Source: Variovorax jilinensis (GTDB taxonomy: Bacteria > Pseudomonadota > Gammaproteobacteria > Burkholderiales > Burkholderiaceae_C). From it: a stretch of DNA of 64,000 nucleotides. Shown piece by piece: positions 45,886-54,179 of the stretch. The number at the start of each line of letters is the position of its first letter. Within the stretch, counting starts at the first letter, position 1. Position numbers and translations under genes: made by a program. The notes under the pieces are model-generated. The model was not told the origin of the DNA and searched no databases. It was given only the letters and a program-made list of their open reading frames with translations. The stretch lies in NCBI RefSeq assembly GCF_030316885.1, contig NZ_JASZYQ010000002.1:194001-258000 (forward strand). The letters are read 5' to 3'.

Positions 45886-46563
45886 ATGCCCATCACCACC
45901 GACCTCATCCTGATCCGCCACGGCGAGACCGACTGGAACCGCGAACTGCGCTTCCAGGGCCACATCGACGTTCCCCTCAACGACATGGGCCACGAGCAGG
46001 CGCGCCGGCTCGGGCTGCGGCTGGCCGGCGAGCCGGTGCAGCAGATCGTGAGCAGCGACCTGCTGCGTGCGCAGCAGACCGCGACGCCCGCGGCGCGCCA
46101 GCTGGGGCTGGAGTTCCTCACCTCGGTGGGTCTGCGCGAGCAGCATTTCGGCGTCGTCGAAGGCATGCGCGCCGACGAGATCCGCGAGGCGCATCCGCGC
46201 GCCTGGGAGGACTGGCTGGAATTCCGCGAAGACCACGCGATGCCCGAGGGCGAATCGGCGCGGCAGTTCCATGCCCGCATCATCGGGGCACTCGGGCGCA
46301 TCGCAACCGAGTACGAAGGCCAGCACCTGCTCGTCGTCACGCACGGCGGCGTGCTCGACATGGTGTGGCGCACCGCCCGCGGCCTCGGGCTCAACGGGCC
46401 GCGCCAGAGCGAGATCCCGAACGCGGGCTTCAACCGCATCCGCATCGCCGATGCCGCGCAGCCCGACCGGATCGAGGTCGTCGAGTGGGCCGACACGCGC
46501 CACCTCGCGGACCTGCCGCCGCAGCCGACCTACGACCAGAGCCGGCACCTGAAGAACCGATAG
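45886..46563 (+). CDS. histidine phosphatase family protein
   Basis: A 225-residue phosphoglycerate-mutase-like phosphatase. The phospho-accepting motif is LIRHGETDWN (about 8-17), the second arginine lies in SSDLLRAQQTA, the acid in EQHFGVVEGM, and the second histidine in VVTHGGVLD. It is longer and more diverged than true mutases and is probably a small-molecule phosphatase. Start at 45886, though an ATG four codons upstream is possible. Confidence 0.87.
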   Translation: MPITTDLILIRHGETDWNRELRFQGHIDVPLNDMGHEQARRLGLRLAGEPVQQIVSSDLLRAQQTATPAARQLGLEFLTSVGLREQHFGVVEGMRADEIREAHPRAWEDWLEFREDHAMPEGESARQFHARIIGALGRIATEYEGQHLLVVTHGGVLDMVWRTARGLGLNGPRQSEIPNAGFNRIRIADAAQPDRIEVVEWADTRHLADLPPQPTYDQSRHLKNR

Positions 46564-46647
46564 GGCCGCGGGCCGCCTCGCAGTAACGCCGCGCAGCGCC
46601 GCGCCGCAGCCCGACTGCCCATAATGGTGCCCTCACGAGGGGCATGC

Positions 46648-47454
46648 ATGGCACGACTGTCGACTCCCGAAATCGCGCACTACCGGTCCGAGGGCTGGGT
46701 CATCCCGCAGTTCAGGCTGCCCGAGCCGCAGGTCGCTTCGGTGCGCGACGCACTCGACGAGCTGATCCGGAACAACCCGGGCGTGCGTCCCGAGAAGCTG
46801 GTCTCTGCCCATGTCGAGGGCGACAACGGCGAAGGCGTGCGCGGCAGCCGCCGCTTCCTCGATCTCGCGATGGACCCCGCGATCGTCGAACTGGTGTCGG
46901 GCGTCATCGGCGACGACGTCGTGCTGTGGGGCTGCCATGTGTTCTGCAAGCCGCCTGCCGAAGGCTACGAGACGCCCTGGCACCAGGACGGCCACTACTG
47001 GCCGATCCGCCCGCTGGCCAATTGCACGGTGTGGGTCGCGCTCGAGCCGTCCACGATCGAGAACGGCTGCCTGCGCGTGATCCCGCGCTCGCATCTCGAC
47101 CGGCAACTGCATCCTCACCTGCACGAGGACCGCAGCGACCTGACCCTGAACCAGCGCATGGCCGATGGCGTCTTCGACGAGGCCGACGCGGTCGACCTCG
47201 AGCTGCAGCCGGGCCAGATGTCGCTGCACGACGTCTACATGATCCATGGCGCCAAGGCCAACACCTCGGCCCGGCGCCGCACCGGCGTTGCGTTGCGCTA
47301 CATGCCCGCGACCTCGGTCTTCGAGCGCGACCTGCGCCCCTCCGAGGGCAAGACCGGCGTGGCGGTCGACTTCGCACGGCGCCCGCTCTGGCTGCTGCGC
47401 GGCGTCGATCGCAGTGGCCGCAACGACTTCGAGATCGGCCATCGCCGCCATTGA
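46648..47454 (+). CDS. phytanoyl-CoA dioxygenase family protein
   Basis: A 268-residue Fe(II)/2-oxoglutarate dioxygenase. The metal triad is visible as His-x-Asp in TPWHQDGHYWPI and a later His in SLHDVYMIHGA, with a 2-oxoglutarate-contacting Arg in SARRRTGVALRY. Members hydroxylate small molecules in specialised or osmolyte metabolism. The substrate is unknown. It precedes the LacI gene by 43 bases on the same strand, but the LacI operator lies between them, so it is probably a separate unit. Confidence 0.85.
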   Translation: MARLSTPEIAHYRSEGWVIPQFRLPEPQVASVRDALDELIRNNPGVRPEKLVSAHVEGDNGEGVRGSRRFLDLAMDPAIVELVSGVIGDDVVLWGCHVFCKPPAEGYETPWHQDGHYWPIRPLANCTVWVALEPSTIENGCLRVIPRSHLDRQLHPHLHEDRSDLTLNQRMADGVFDEADAVDLELQPGQMSLHDVYMIHGAKANTSARRRTGVALRYMPATSVFERDLRPSEGKTGVAVDFARRPLWLLRGVDRSGRNDFEIGHRRH

Positions 47455-47466
47455 GATTCCGAGGGC

Positions 47467-47478
47467 GGTAGCGCTACC
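47467..47478. promoter_or_regulatory. LacI-family operator in front of its own regulator gene
   Basis: Perfect 12-bp palindrome GGTAGCGCTACC, 19 bases upstream of the lacI start and just ahead of the TAGAAT box. An identical site occurs at 48621 and a one-mismatch site at 48595. Confidence 0.8.
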
Positions 47479-47485
47479 CGAGTTC

Positions 47486-47491
47486 TAGAAT
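47486..47491 (+). promoter_or_regulatory. candidate -10 box, leaderless spacing, lacI-type gene
   Basis: TAGAAT ends six bases before the ATG at 47498. The spacer CGGCGC has no ribosome-binding site. The operator at 47467-47478 would fill the spacer between -10 and -35, ideal for repression. Confidence 0.4.
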
Positions 47492-47497
47492 CGGCGC

Positions 47498-48553
47498 ATG
47501 AGCATCAGCAAGGGCGCCGACGGCAGCAACGACGAACCCCCGGTACGGCGCGCCCGGCGCAGCAGTGGCGCGGTCACGCTGCACGATGTAGCCAAGCTGG
47601 CCGGCGTGGCGCCGATCACGGCCTCGCGGGCACTGAGCACGCCGCGCCAGGTCTCGGCCGAGGTGCTGCAGAAGGTGACGGCGGCGGTCGAGCGCACGGG
47701 CTACGTGCGCAACGTGCTGGCGGGCGGCCTGGCCTCCACGCGCAGCCGGCTCGTGGCCGCGGTGGTGCCGACCATCGCCGGGCCGGTGTTCCTCCAGACC
47801 GTGAATGCGCTCACGCAGGCGCTGGCCGAGCGCGGCTACCAGCTCATGCTGGGCCAGAGCGGTTACGTCGATTCGCGCGAGGACGCGCTGCTCGAAGCCA
47901 TCATCGGGCGCCGACCCGACGGCATTGTGCTGACCGGCATCATGCATTCGCCCGAGGGCCGCAAGCGCCTGCTGGCCGCCGGCATTCCGGTGGTCGAGAC
48001 CTGGGACCTGACGCCGACGCCACTGGACATGCTGGTCGGCTTCTCGCACCCGGCCGTCGGGCGCGCGGTGGTCGAGTTCCTGCACGCCCGTGGCCGACGC
48101 CGCCTCGCGGTGGTGGCGGGCGACGACGAGCGAGCCCGGCGCCGCCTCGAAGCCTTCCAGGAAGCGGCGCACCACCTCGGCCTGCCCGAGGTCGCGGTCG
48201 TGGTCGTGCCGGCGCCGACCACGCTCAAGAGCGGCCGCGCCGCGCTCGTCCGGCTGCTGGAGGCGGCGCCGCAGATCGACGCCGTGTTCTGCAGCTCCGA
48301 CCTGCTGGCGCTCGGCGTGATGACCGAGGCGCAGGCGCGCGGCCTGGCGGTGCCCGCGCAGCTGGCCGTGGTCGGCTTCGGCGACCTCGAATTCGCGGCC
48401 GACCTGCATCCGGCGCTGACCACCGTGCGCATCGACGGCACCGCCATCGGCCGGCAGGCGGCGCAGTTCATCATCGCGCGCGCCGAGGGCGGGCAGGTCG
48501 GTCCTCGCCTGGTCGACATCGGCTTCCAGATCATCGAGCGCGACAGCGCCTGA
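47498..48553 (+). CDS. LacI-family repressor of the glucarate operon
   Basis: A 351-residue regulator. The helix-turn-helix VTLHDVAKLAGVAPITASRAL (about 26-46) is followed by the hinge helix AGGLASTRSRLVAAVVP and a periplasmic-binding-protein-like effector domain ending IGFQIIERDSA. It resembles the GntR/gluconate-type branch of the family. The palindromes in front of this gene and the next one indicate autoregulation and control of the following sugar-acid genes. The effector is probably glucarate, galactarate or a product. Confidence 0.92.
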   Translation: MSISKGADGSNDEPPVRRARRSSGAVTLHDVAKLAGVAPITASRALSTPRQVSAEVLQKVTAAVERTGYVRNVLAGGLASTRSRLVAAVVPTIAGPVFLQTVNALTQALAERGYQLMLGQSGYVDSREDALLEAIIGRRPDGIVLTGIMHSPEGRKRLLAAGIPVVETWDLTPTPLDMLVGFSHPAVGRAVVEFLHARGRRRLAVVAGDDERARRRLEAFQEAAHHLGLPEVAVVVVPAPTTLKSGRAALVRLLEAAPQIDAVFCSSDLLALGVMTEAQARGLAVPAQLAVVGFGDLEFAADLHPALTTVRIDGTAIGRQAAQFIIARAEGGQVGPRLVDIGFQIIERDSA

Positions 48554-48594
48554 TCGGTACAAACACCTAGTCGGACGGCTTGAAGACCGCGTTC

Positions 48595-48606
48595 GGTAGC
48601 GCTATC
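48595..48606. promoter_or_regulatory. LacI-family operator, distal copy
   Basis: GGTAGCGCTATC, one base away from the perfect palindrome, 54 bases before the Bug gene start. Its centre is 26 bases from that of the proximal copy. Confidence 0.75.
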
Positions 48607-48620
48607 ATTTAACCCTGTTA

Positions 48621-48632
48621 GGTAGCGCTACC
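48621..48632. promoter_or_regulatory. LacI-family operator, proximal copy
   Basis: Perfect GGTAGCGCTACC, ending four bases before the AAGGAGA ribosome-binding site of the Bug gene. Occupancy would block the start of the glucarate operon. Confidence 0.8.
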
Positions 48633-48648
48633 ATTCAAGGAGACAGAC

Positions 48649-49608
48649 ATGAGAAAAGCTTTGATCGCGGTTGCCCTCGGCCTCACGGCCCTCGCCGTCC
48701 AGGCCCAGGACTGGCCGCAGAAGGCCGTCACGCTGGTGGTGCCGTTCCCGCCCGGCGGCTCGACCGACATGGTGGCGCGCGCCATGGCGCCCAAGCTCGG
48801 CGAGAAGCTGGGCCAGACCTTCCTGGTCGACAACAAGGCCGGCGCCACCGGCACCATCGGTGCCACCCAGGTCAAGCGTTCCGCCCCCGATGGCGCCACC
48901 TTCCTGGTCACCTCGCTCGGTCCGCTGGTGATCGCCCCCCACCTGATCAAGGGCATGCAGTACGACGCCCTCAACGACTTCGACCTCATCACGGTGGCGG
49001 TGCAGGCGCCCAACGTGCTCGTGGTGCCCGCGAGCTCGCCCCACAAGACCGTGGCCGACGTGATCGCCTTCGAGAAGAAGAACCCCGGCAAGATGACCTT
49101 CGCCTCCTCGGGCAACGGCTCGAGCGACCACCTGACGGCCGAGCTCTTCTGGCAGCAGACCGGCACCACCGGCCTGCACGTGCCTTACAAGGGCGGCGCC
49201 CCGGCGATCACCGACCTGCTCGGCGGCCAGGTCGATGCGTCGTTCCAGAACGTCAACGCGGTGGTGTCGCACATCAATGCCGGCAAGCTGCGCGCGCTCG
49301 CGGTGACGGGCGACAAGCGCTCGCCGGTGCTGCCGAACGTGCCGACCGCGGCCGAAGCCGGTGTGAAGAACCTCGAGGTCTATTCGTGGCAGGCAGTGGT
49401 GGCGCCCAAGGGCCTGCCACCCGCCGTGCGCAGCAAGGCGCATGATGCGATGGCCGCCGCCCTCAACGACCCGGCCGTGAAGCAGCAGTTCGGTGCCATC
49501 GGCCTCGAGGTGGTCGCCAACACGCCCGAACAGTTCGCCAGGTTCCAGCAGCAGGAGTTCGCGCGCTGGAAGAAGGTGATCGAAACCGGCAAGATCACTG
49601 CAGACTAG
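48649..49608 (+). CDS. Bug-family periplasmic receptor of the glucarate operon
   Basis: A 319-residue TctC/Bug protein with a signal peptide cleaved after AVQAQ (about 21). It has [18 protein letters not shown] near the N-terminus and [12 protein letters not shown] as the second family motif. No TctA/TctB permease is adjacent. Position directly behind the two operators and before glucarate dehydratase suggests it captures glucarate, galactarate or a related acid. A strong AAGGAGA precedes the start. Confidence 0.9.
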   Translation: MRKALIAVALGLTALAVQAQDWPQKAVTLVVPFPPGGSTDMVARAMAPKLGEKLGQTFLVDNKAGATGTIGATQVKRSAPDGATFLVTSLGPLVIAPHLIKGMQYDALNDFDLITVAVQAPNVLVVPASSPHKTVADVIAFEKKNPGKMTFASSGNGSSDHLTAELFWQQTGTTGLHVPYKGGAPAITDLLGGQVDASFQNVNAVVSHINAGKLRALAVTGDKRSPVLPNVPTAAEAGVKNLEVYSWQAVVAPKGLPPAVRSKAHDAMAAALNDPAVKQQFGAIGLEVVANTPEQFARFQQQEFARWKKVIETGKITAD

Positions 49609-49700
49609 GCTCGCCCCCAGGTTGGCTCTCCTCGTGCAGCCGCCCACGCCCGACTGGGGGCAGCACCAGCGGCCCGGCAAGGCCGGTTCCGCGGCGTTTC
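49609..49700 (+). repeat. probable dispersed intergenic repeat with inverted core
   Basis: GC-rich non-coding stretch between the Bug and glucarate dehydratase genes. GCCCCCAG (49613-49620) and CTGGGGGC (49654-49661) form a perfect inverted repeat, followed by CAGCGGCCCGGCAAGGCCGG. From memory this resembles a short repeat found after stop codons in many Comamonadaceae genomes. Only one copy lies in this window, so the repeat status is recall, not proof. Confidence 0.45.
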
Positions 49701-49750
49701 CCGCCTCGGCTGCAGACGGACTACCGTCGTCATCAACTATTGGACTTTCC

Positions 49751-51082
49751 ATGTCGAATGCCACTCCCCTCGTCACCGAACTTCGCGTGATCCCGGTCGC
49801 GGGCCGCGACAGCATGCTGCTGAATCTGAGCGGCGCCCACGGCCCCTTCTTCACGCGCAACCTGCTGATCCTCAGCGACAACGCCGGACGCACCGGCGTC
49901 GGCGAGGTGCCGGGCGGCGAGAAGATCCGCCAGACCCTCGAGGACGCACGCGGCCTCGTGGTCGGCCAGTCGATCGGAAATTGCCAGCAGGTGCTGCAGC
50001 AGGTGCAGCGCCAGTTCGCCGACCGCGACAGCGGCGGCCGCGGGCTGCAGACCTTCGACCTGCGCACCACCATCCACGCCGTGACCGCGATCGAGTCGGC
50101 ACTGCTCGACCTGCTGGGCCAGCACCTGGGTGTGCCGGTGGCGGCGCTGCTCGGCGAAGGCCAGCAGCGCGAGGCGGTCGAGATGCTCGGCTACCTGTTC
50201 TATGTCGGCGACCGCGACAAGTCCGATCTGCCCTATGCGCGCGAGGCCGACGCCGACAACGACTGGTTCCGCCTGCGCCACGAGAAGGCGATGACGCCCG
50301 AGGCGATCGTGCGGCTGGCCGAGGCGGCACGCGAAAAGTACGGCTTCAACGATTTCAAGCTCAAGGGCGGCGTGCTGCGCGGCGACGAGGAAGTCGATGC
50401 CATCGTGGCGCTGCACGAGCGCTTCTCCGATGCCCGCGTCACGCTCGACCCGAACGGGGGCTGGCTGCTCAAGGACGCCATCCGGCTGGGCCAGCGCATG
50501 CGCGGCGTGGTCGCCTATGCCGAGGACCCCTGCGGTGCCGAGGAGGGCTTCTCGGGCCGCGAGGTCATGGCCGAGTTCCGCCGCGCCACCGGCCTGCCGA
50601 CCGCCACCAACATGATCGCCACCGACTGGCGCCAGCTGAGCCATGCGCTGTCGCTGCAGTCGGTCGACATCCCGCTGGCCGACCCGCACTTTTGGACCAT
50701 GGCCGGCTCGGTGCGCGTGGCCCAGACCTGCCGCGACTGGGGCCTGACCTGGGGCTCGCATTCGAACAACCACTTCGACGTCTCGCTCGCGATGTTCACG
50801 CAGGTCGGCGCCGCCGCCCCGGGCCGCGTCACCGCGATCGACACCCACTGGATCTGGCAGGACGGCCAGCGGCTCACGAAGGAGCCGCTGCAGATCGTCG
50901 GCGGGCTGGTGCAGGTGCCGAAGAAGCCGGGCCTCGGCGTCGAGCTCGACATGGCCGAGGTCGACAAGGCCCACCAGCTCTACAAGCAGCATGGGCTCGG
51001 TTCGCGCGATGATGCGGCTGCGATGCAGGCGCTGATCCCGGGATGGAAGTTCGATCCCAAGCGGCCGGCGTTCGATCGCTGA
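49751..51082 (+). CDS. gudD: glucarate dehydratase
   Basis: A 443-residue enolase-superfamily enzyme close to the usual length of about 446. [15 protein letters not shown] holds the catalytic Lys-x-Lys, DPNGGW and AEDPCG carry metal ligands, and [12 protein letters not shown] carries the catalytic His. It dehydrates D-glucarate (and usually L-idarate) to 5-keto-4-deoxyglucarate. It lies between the Bug receptor and the aldolase that would act next. Confidence 0.93.
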   Translation: MSNATPLVTELRVIPVAGRDSMLLNLSGAHGPFFTRNLLILSDNAGRTGVGEVPGGEKIRQTLEDARGLVVGQSIGNCQQVLQQVQRQFADRDSGGRGLQTFDLRTTIHAVTAIESALLDLLGQHLGVPVAALLGEGQQREAVEMLGYLFYVGDRDKSDLPYAREADADNDWFRLRHEKAMTPEAIVRLAEAAREKYGFNDFKLKGGVLRGDEEVDAIVALHERFSDARVTLDPNGGWLLKDAIRLGQRMRGVVAYAEDPCGAEEGFSGREVMAEFRRATGLPTATNMIATDWRQLSHALSLQSVDIPLADPHFWTMAGSVRVAQTCRDWGLTWGSHSNNHFDVSLAMFTQVGAAAPGRVTAIDTHWIWQDGQRLTKEPLQIVGGLVQVPKKPGLGVELDMAEVDKAHQLYKQHGLGSRDDAAAMQALIPGWKFDPKRPAFDR

Positions 51083-51134
51083 CGCGCCACACACATACGG
51101 TCGACAACCGCGACCGATCGAAGGAGACTGAGCC

Positions 51135-51923
51135 ATGAGAGAAAACCGCCTGCGCACGCTGTGGAAATCGGGAGGCGCCGCGGTCAACGGCTGGCTCGCG
51201 ATCCCGAACGGCTTCTCGGCCGAGACCATGGCCCACCAGGGATGGGACTCGCTGACCATCGACCTGCAGCACGGCGTGGTCGACTACCAGTCGATGATCC
51301 CGATGCTGCAGGCGATCTCGACCACCGACACGGTGCCCGTGGTGCGCGTGCCCTGGCTCGACCCCAGCGCGCTCATGAAGGCGCTGGACGCCGGCGCCTA
51401 CGGGGTGATCTGCCCGATGATCAGCACCCCCGACGAGGCCGCCCGGCTGGTCGCCTACACGCACTACGCCCCGCGCGGCACGCGCAGCTTCGGCCCGGTG
51501 CGGGCACTGCTCTACGGCGGTGTCGACTATCCGCAGCACGCCAACGACACGATCGTCACCTTCGCGATGATCGAGACCGCGCAGGCGCTCGACAACCTCG
51601 ACGCCATCATGTCGGTCGAAGGCCTGGACGCGGTCTACATCGGCCCGTCGGACCTGTCGCTCGCGCTCGGCTGCAGGCCGGTGTTCGACGACGTCGATCC
51701 GCCGGCCCAGCAGGCCATCGACCACATCCTCGAACGCGCCAAGGCGCACGGGCTGGTTGCAGGCATCCACAACGGCACGGCCGAGGGCGCGCTCGCGCGC
51801 ATCGCGAAGGGCTTCCAGTTCGTCACCGTGAGCTCGGACGCGCGGCTCATGGCCGCGGGCTCGCAGCAGCTGCTGTCGAAGATGCGCGCCACACCGGCCG
51901 CGCCCGGCTCCTCCTCTTACTGA
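51135..51923 (+). CDS. HpcH/HpaI-family aldolase, likely 5-keto-4-deoxyglucarate aldolase
   Basis: A 262-residue class II aldolase. WLAIPNGFSAETMAHQGWD and TIDLQHGVVDYQ form the active-site edge, and the divalent-metal acids are in MIETAQALDN and IGPSDLSLALG. The family splits 2-keto-3-deoxy sugar acids to pyruvate plus an aldehyde. After glucarate dehydratase the products would be pyruvate and tartronate semialdehyde, which the next gene reduces. GAAGGAGAC precedes the start. Confidence 0.88.
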   Translation: MRENRLRTLWKSGGAAVNGWLAIPNGFSAETMAHQGWDSLTIDLQHGVVDYQSMIPMLQAISTTDTVPVVRVPWLDPSALMKALDAGAYGVICPMISTPDEAARLVAYTHYAPRGTRSFGPVRALLYGGVDYPQHANDTIVTFAMIETAQALDNLDAIMSVEGLDAVYIGPSDLSLALGCRPVFDDVDPPAQQAIDHILERAKAHGLVAGIHNGTAEGALARIAKGFQFVTVSSDARLMAAGSQQLLSKMRATPAAPGSSSY

Positions 51924-51936
51924 AAGGAAACACCCC

Positions 51937-52815
51937 ATGAAGATCGGATTCATCGGCCTCGGGATCATGGGCGCCCCGATGGCGCAGAACCTCATGAAGG
52001 CCGGCCACGAGATGATCGTGCGCACGCGCAGCAAGGTCCCCGACGCCCTCCAGGGCGCCACCGTCTGCAAGACCAACGCCGAGGTCGCGCGCGCGGCCGA
52101 GGTCGTGATCCTCATGCTGCCCGACACGCCCGACGTCGAGCAGGTGCTGTTCGGCGAGGACGGCGTCGCCTCCGGCCTCGGCAAGGGCAAGACCGTGATC
52201 GACATGAGCTCGATCGCACCGATGGAGACCAAGCGCTTCGCGAAGAAGATCAACGAGCTCGGCAGCGACTATCTCGACGCGCCGGTGTCGGGCGGCGAGG
52301 TCGGCGCCAAGGCCGCGAGCCTGACCATCATGGTCGGCGGCGACGAGGCGGTGTTCGAACGCGCGAAGCCGCTGTTCGAGGCCATGGGCAAGAACATCAC
52401 GCTGGTGGGCGGCAACGGCGACGGCCAGACCACCAAGGTCGCGAACCAGATCATCGTGGCGCTCAACATCGCGGCGGTCGGCGAGGCGCTGCTGTTCGCG
52501 AGCAAGGCCGGCGCCGATCCGGCCAAGGTGCGGCAGGCGCTAATGGGCGGCTTCGCGGCCAGCCGCATCCTCGAGGTGCACGGCGAACGCATGATCAAGC
52601 GCACCTTCAACCCGGGCTTTCGCATCGCGCTGCATCAGAAGGACCTGAGCCTCGCGCTCGCGGGTGCCAGGGAGATGGACGTATCGCTGCCGCAGACCGC
52701 CTCGGCCGCGCAGCTGATGCAGTCGTGCGCCGCGCACGGCTGGGACCAGCTCGACCACTCGGCGCTGGTGAAGGCGCTCGAGGCCATGGCCGCGCACGAA
52801 GTCGCGCCGGGCTGA
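51937..52815 (+). CDS. garR: 2-hydroxy-3-oxopropionate (tartronate semialdehyde) reductase
   Basis: A 292-residue beta-hydroxyacid dehydrogenase. The NAD(P) loop is GFIGLGIMGAPMAQNL (about 4-19), the substrate loop is DAPVSGGEVGAK, and the catalytic lysine is in GQTTKVANQ. It reduces tartronate semialdehyde to glycerate, finishing the glucarate route. AAAGGAAA precedes the ATG, 13 bases after the aldolase stop. It abuts the convergent TPR gene with no gap. Confidence 0.92.
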   Translation: MKIGFIGLGIMGAPMAQNLMKAGHEMIVRTRSKVPDALQGATVCKTNAEVARAAEVVILMLPDTPDVEQVLFGEDGVASGLGKGKTVIDMSSIAPMETKRFAKKINELGSDYLDAPVSGGEVGAKAASLTIMVGGDEAVFERAKPLFEAMGKNITLVGGNGDGQTTKVANQIIVALNIAAVGEALLFASKAGADPAKVRQALMGGFAASRILEVHGERMIKRTFNPGFRIALHQKDLSLALAGAREMDVSLPQTASAAQLMQSCAAHGWDQLDHSALVKALEAMAAHEVAPG

Positions 52816-54153
52816 TCAGTCGAACGCGGGCAGGCCGAGGCGATTCATCACCGCGCCCGCCTGTCGCCGCAGCCGCAGCGATTCGGGCTGGCCATTGCGC
52901 TGCTGCTGCAGGATGCCCTGCGCGCCCGTGAGCGATGCTTCCGTGCCGAGGCGCACCAGCGCATCCAGGTACACCTGCTCGAAAAGGTCGCGCTGGGCGT
53001 GACTGCCGCCGATCTCGACCAGCCTCGGCAGCGCGAGACCCAGGCCTTCGACCGCGCCCGCGTGGTCGCCGCGCGCATGGGCGTGCAGGCCGATCGCCGC
53101 GGGCACGCAGACGCGCTGCCAGGCATCGCGGGTGGATGGCGGTGCGGTCGGCGCGAAGGCCTCGATGCGCTGCAGCAGCGTGTCGGCCTCGGGCCGGCCC
53201 GCGCGCGCGAGGCCGTAGAGGTACTGCAGGTCGAGGAAGGGCAGCACGTGGTCGTCGAGCCGCGTGGCCAGCCAGGGCGCCAGCGCCTGCCAGCGATCGC
53301 CCGCATCGATGTCGGCGAGCTCGAAGCGCGCGAGCAGCGACACCGCACCGATCTGGTCCTGCGAATAGTCGGGCACCACGCCCCACACACGGCGGTCGTA
53401 GACCTCGAGCGCCTCGGCATCGCGGCCGAGGTCGATCAGGAACAGCGCCACGTGCCACCAGTTGTGCGTGACCATGAAGGAGTTGAGCCCGGTCCAGGTG
53501 TCGCTCACCGCGCGCATGAATTCCAGGCCTTCGGCCAGCCGGCCCTCGGTCAGCATCACGTGGCCCAGCGCGTGGTGGGCCCAGGGTTCCTTGCGTCGCA
53601 TCGCGATCGCCTGCCGTGCGCTGGCCTCGGCCTCGCGCATCAGGTGACACTGCTCGTAGCCGAAGGCTGCCATCCCGTGCAGGTAGGGCACGTCGGCTGC
53701 GGCCGGCAGCGCGGCCAGCGCGAGCCGCAGCATGCCGGGGCAGTCGCCGGTGTTGAAGCAGTGGTACTGGCCGAGCTTGAGCGAGGCCAGGTCGCGCGGA
53801 TGCTCGCGCGCCAGCTCCTGGTGCAGCGCGATCGCGCGGGCGATGTCTCCCCGGGCCCACGCCGCGACGGCTTCGATGTAGCGGCGCTCGCGCGGCGTGG
53901 CGCGTGCCGCGCCTGCCTGCGCCTGCGCGAGGAAGGGCCGTGCATTGGCGGCTGCATGCTTCGACTCGGCGAACAGGTGCAGCGTGGCGCAGTAGGCCTG
54001 CACGAGCGGGCTGGTGTCGTCCGCCGCCGCCAGCGCGTCGACCGCGCGCGCCTCGCAGGAGATGAAGCCCTCGACGAAAGCGTCGATCGCGCGCAGGCTC
54101 GCGGCGCCGTCGTCGGCCGTGACCGGATTGCCGAGGCTGTCGGTGAAGCTCAT
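52816..54153 (-). CDS. TTC38-like tetratricopeptide repeat protein
   Basis: A 445-residue soluble alpha-helical protein with degenerate TPR repeats. The conserved HGMAAFGYEQC, EPWAHHALGHVMLTEGR and VTHNWWHVALFLIDLGR stretches match the TTC38 family found in bacteria and animals, for which no biochemical function is established. It is the last gene of the peptide-transporter operon, 26 bases after the amidase. Confidence 0.83.
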   Translation of the reverse strand: MSFTDSLGNPVTADDGAASLRAIDAFVEGFISCEARAVDALAAADDTSPLVQAYCATLHLFAESKHAAANARPFLAQAQAGAARATPRERRYIEAVAAWARGDIARAIALHQELAREHPRDLASLKLGQYHCFNTGDCPGMLRLALAALPAAADVPYLHGMAAFGYEQCHLMREAEASARQAIAMRRKEPWAHHALGHVMLTEGRLAEGLEFMRAVSDTWTGLNSFMVTHNWWHVALFLIDLGRDAEALEVYDRRVWGVVPDYSQDQIGAVSLLARFELADIDAGDRWQALAPWLATRLDDHVLPFLDLQYLYGLARAGRPEADTLLQRIEAFAPTAPPSTRDAWQRVCVPAAIGLHAHARGDHAGAVEGLGLALPRLVEIGGSHAQRDLFEQVYLDALVRLGTEASLTGAQGILQQQRNGQPESLRLRRQAGAVMNRLGLPAFD

Positions 54154-54179
54154 GGGGCTTCGCGCTCCGGCAACTGGAT

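Noticed and set aside
48554..48594. A possible terminator or extra small gene between the lacI-type gene and the Bug gene.
   Set aside because: No stem with a T-run and no coding-like frame is visible. The gap is explained by the two operator copies and the promoter.
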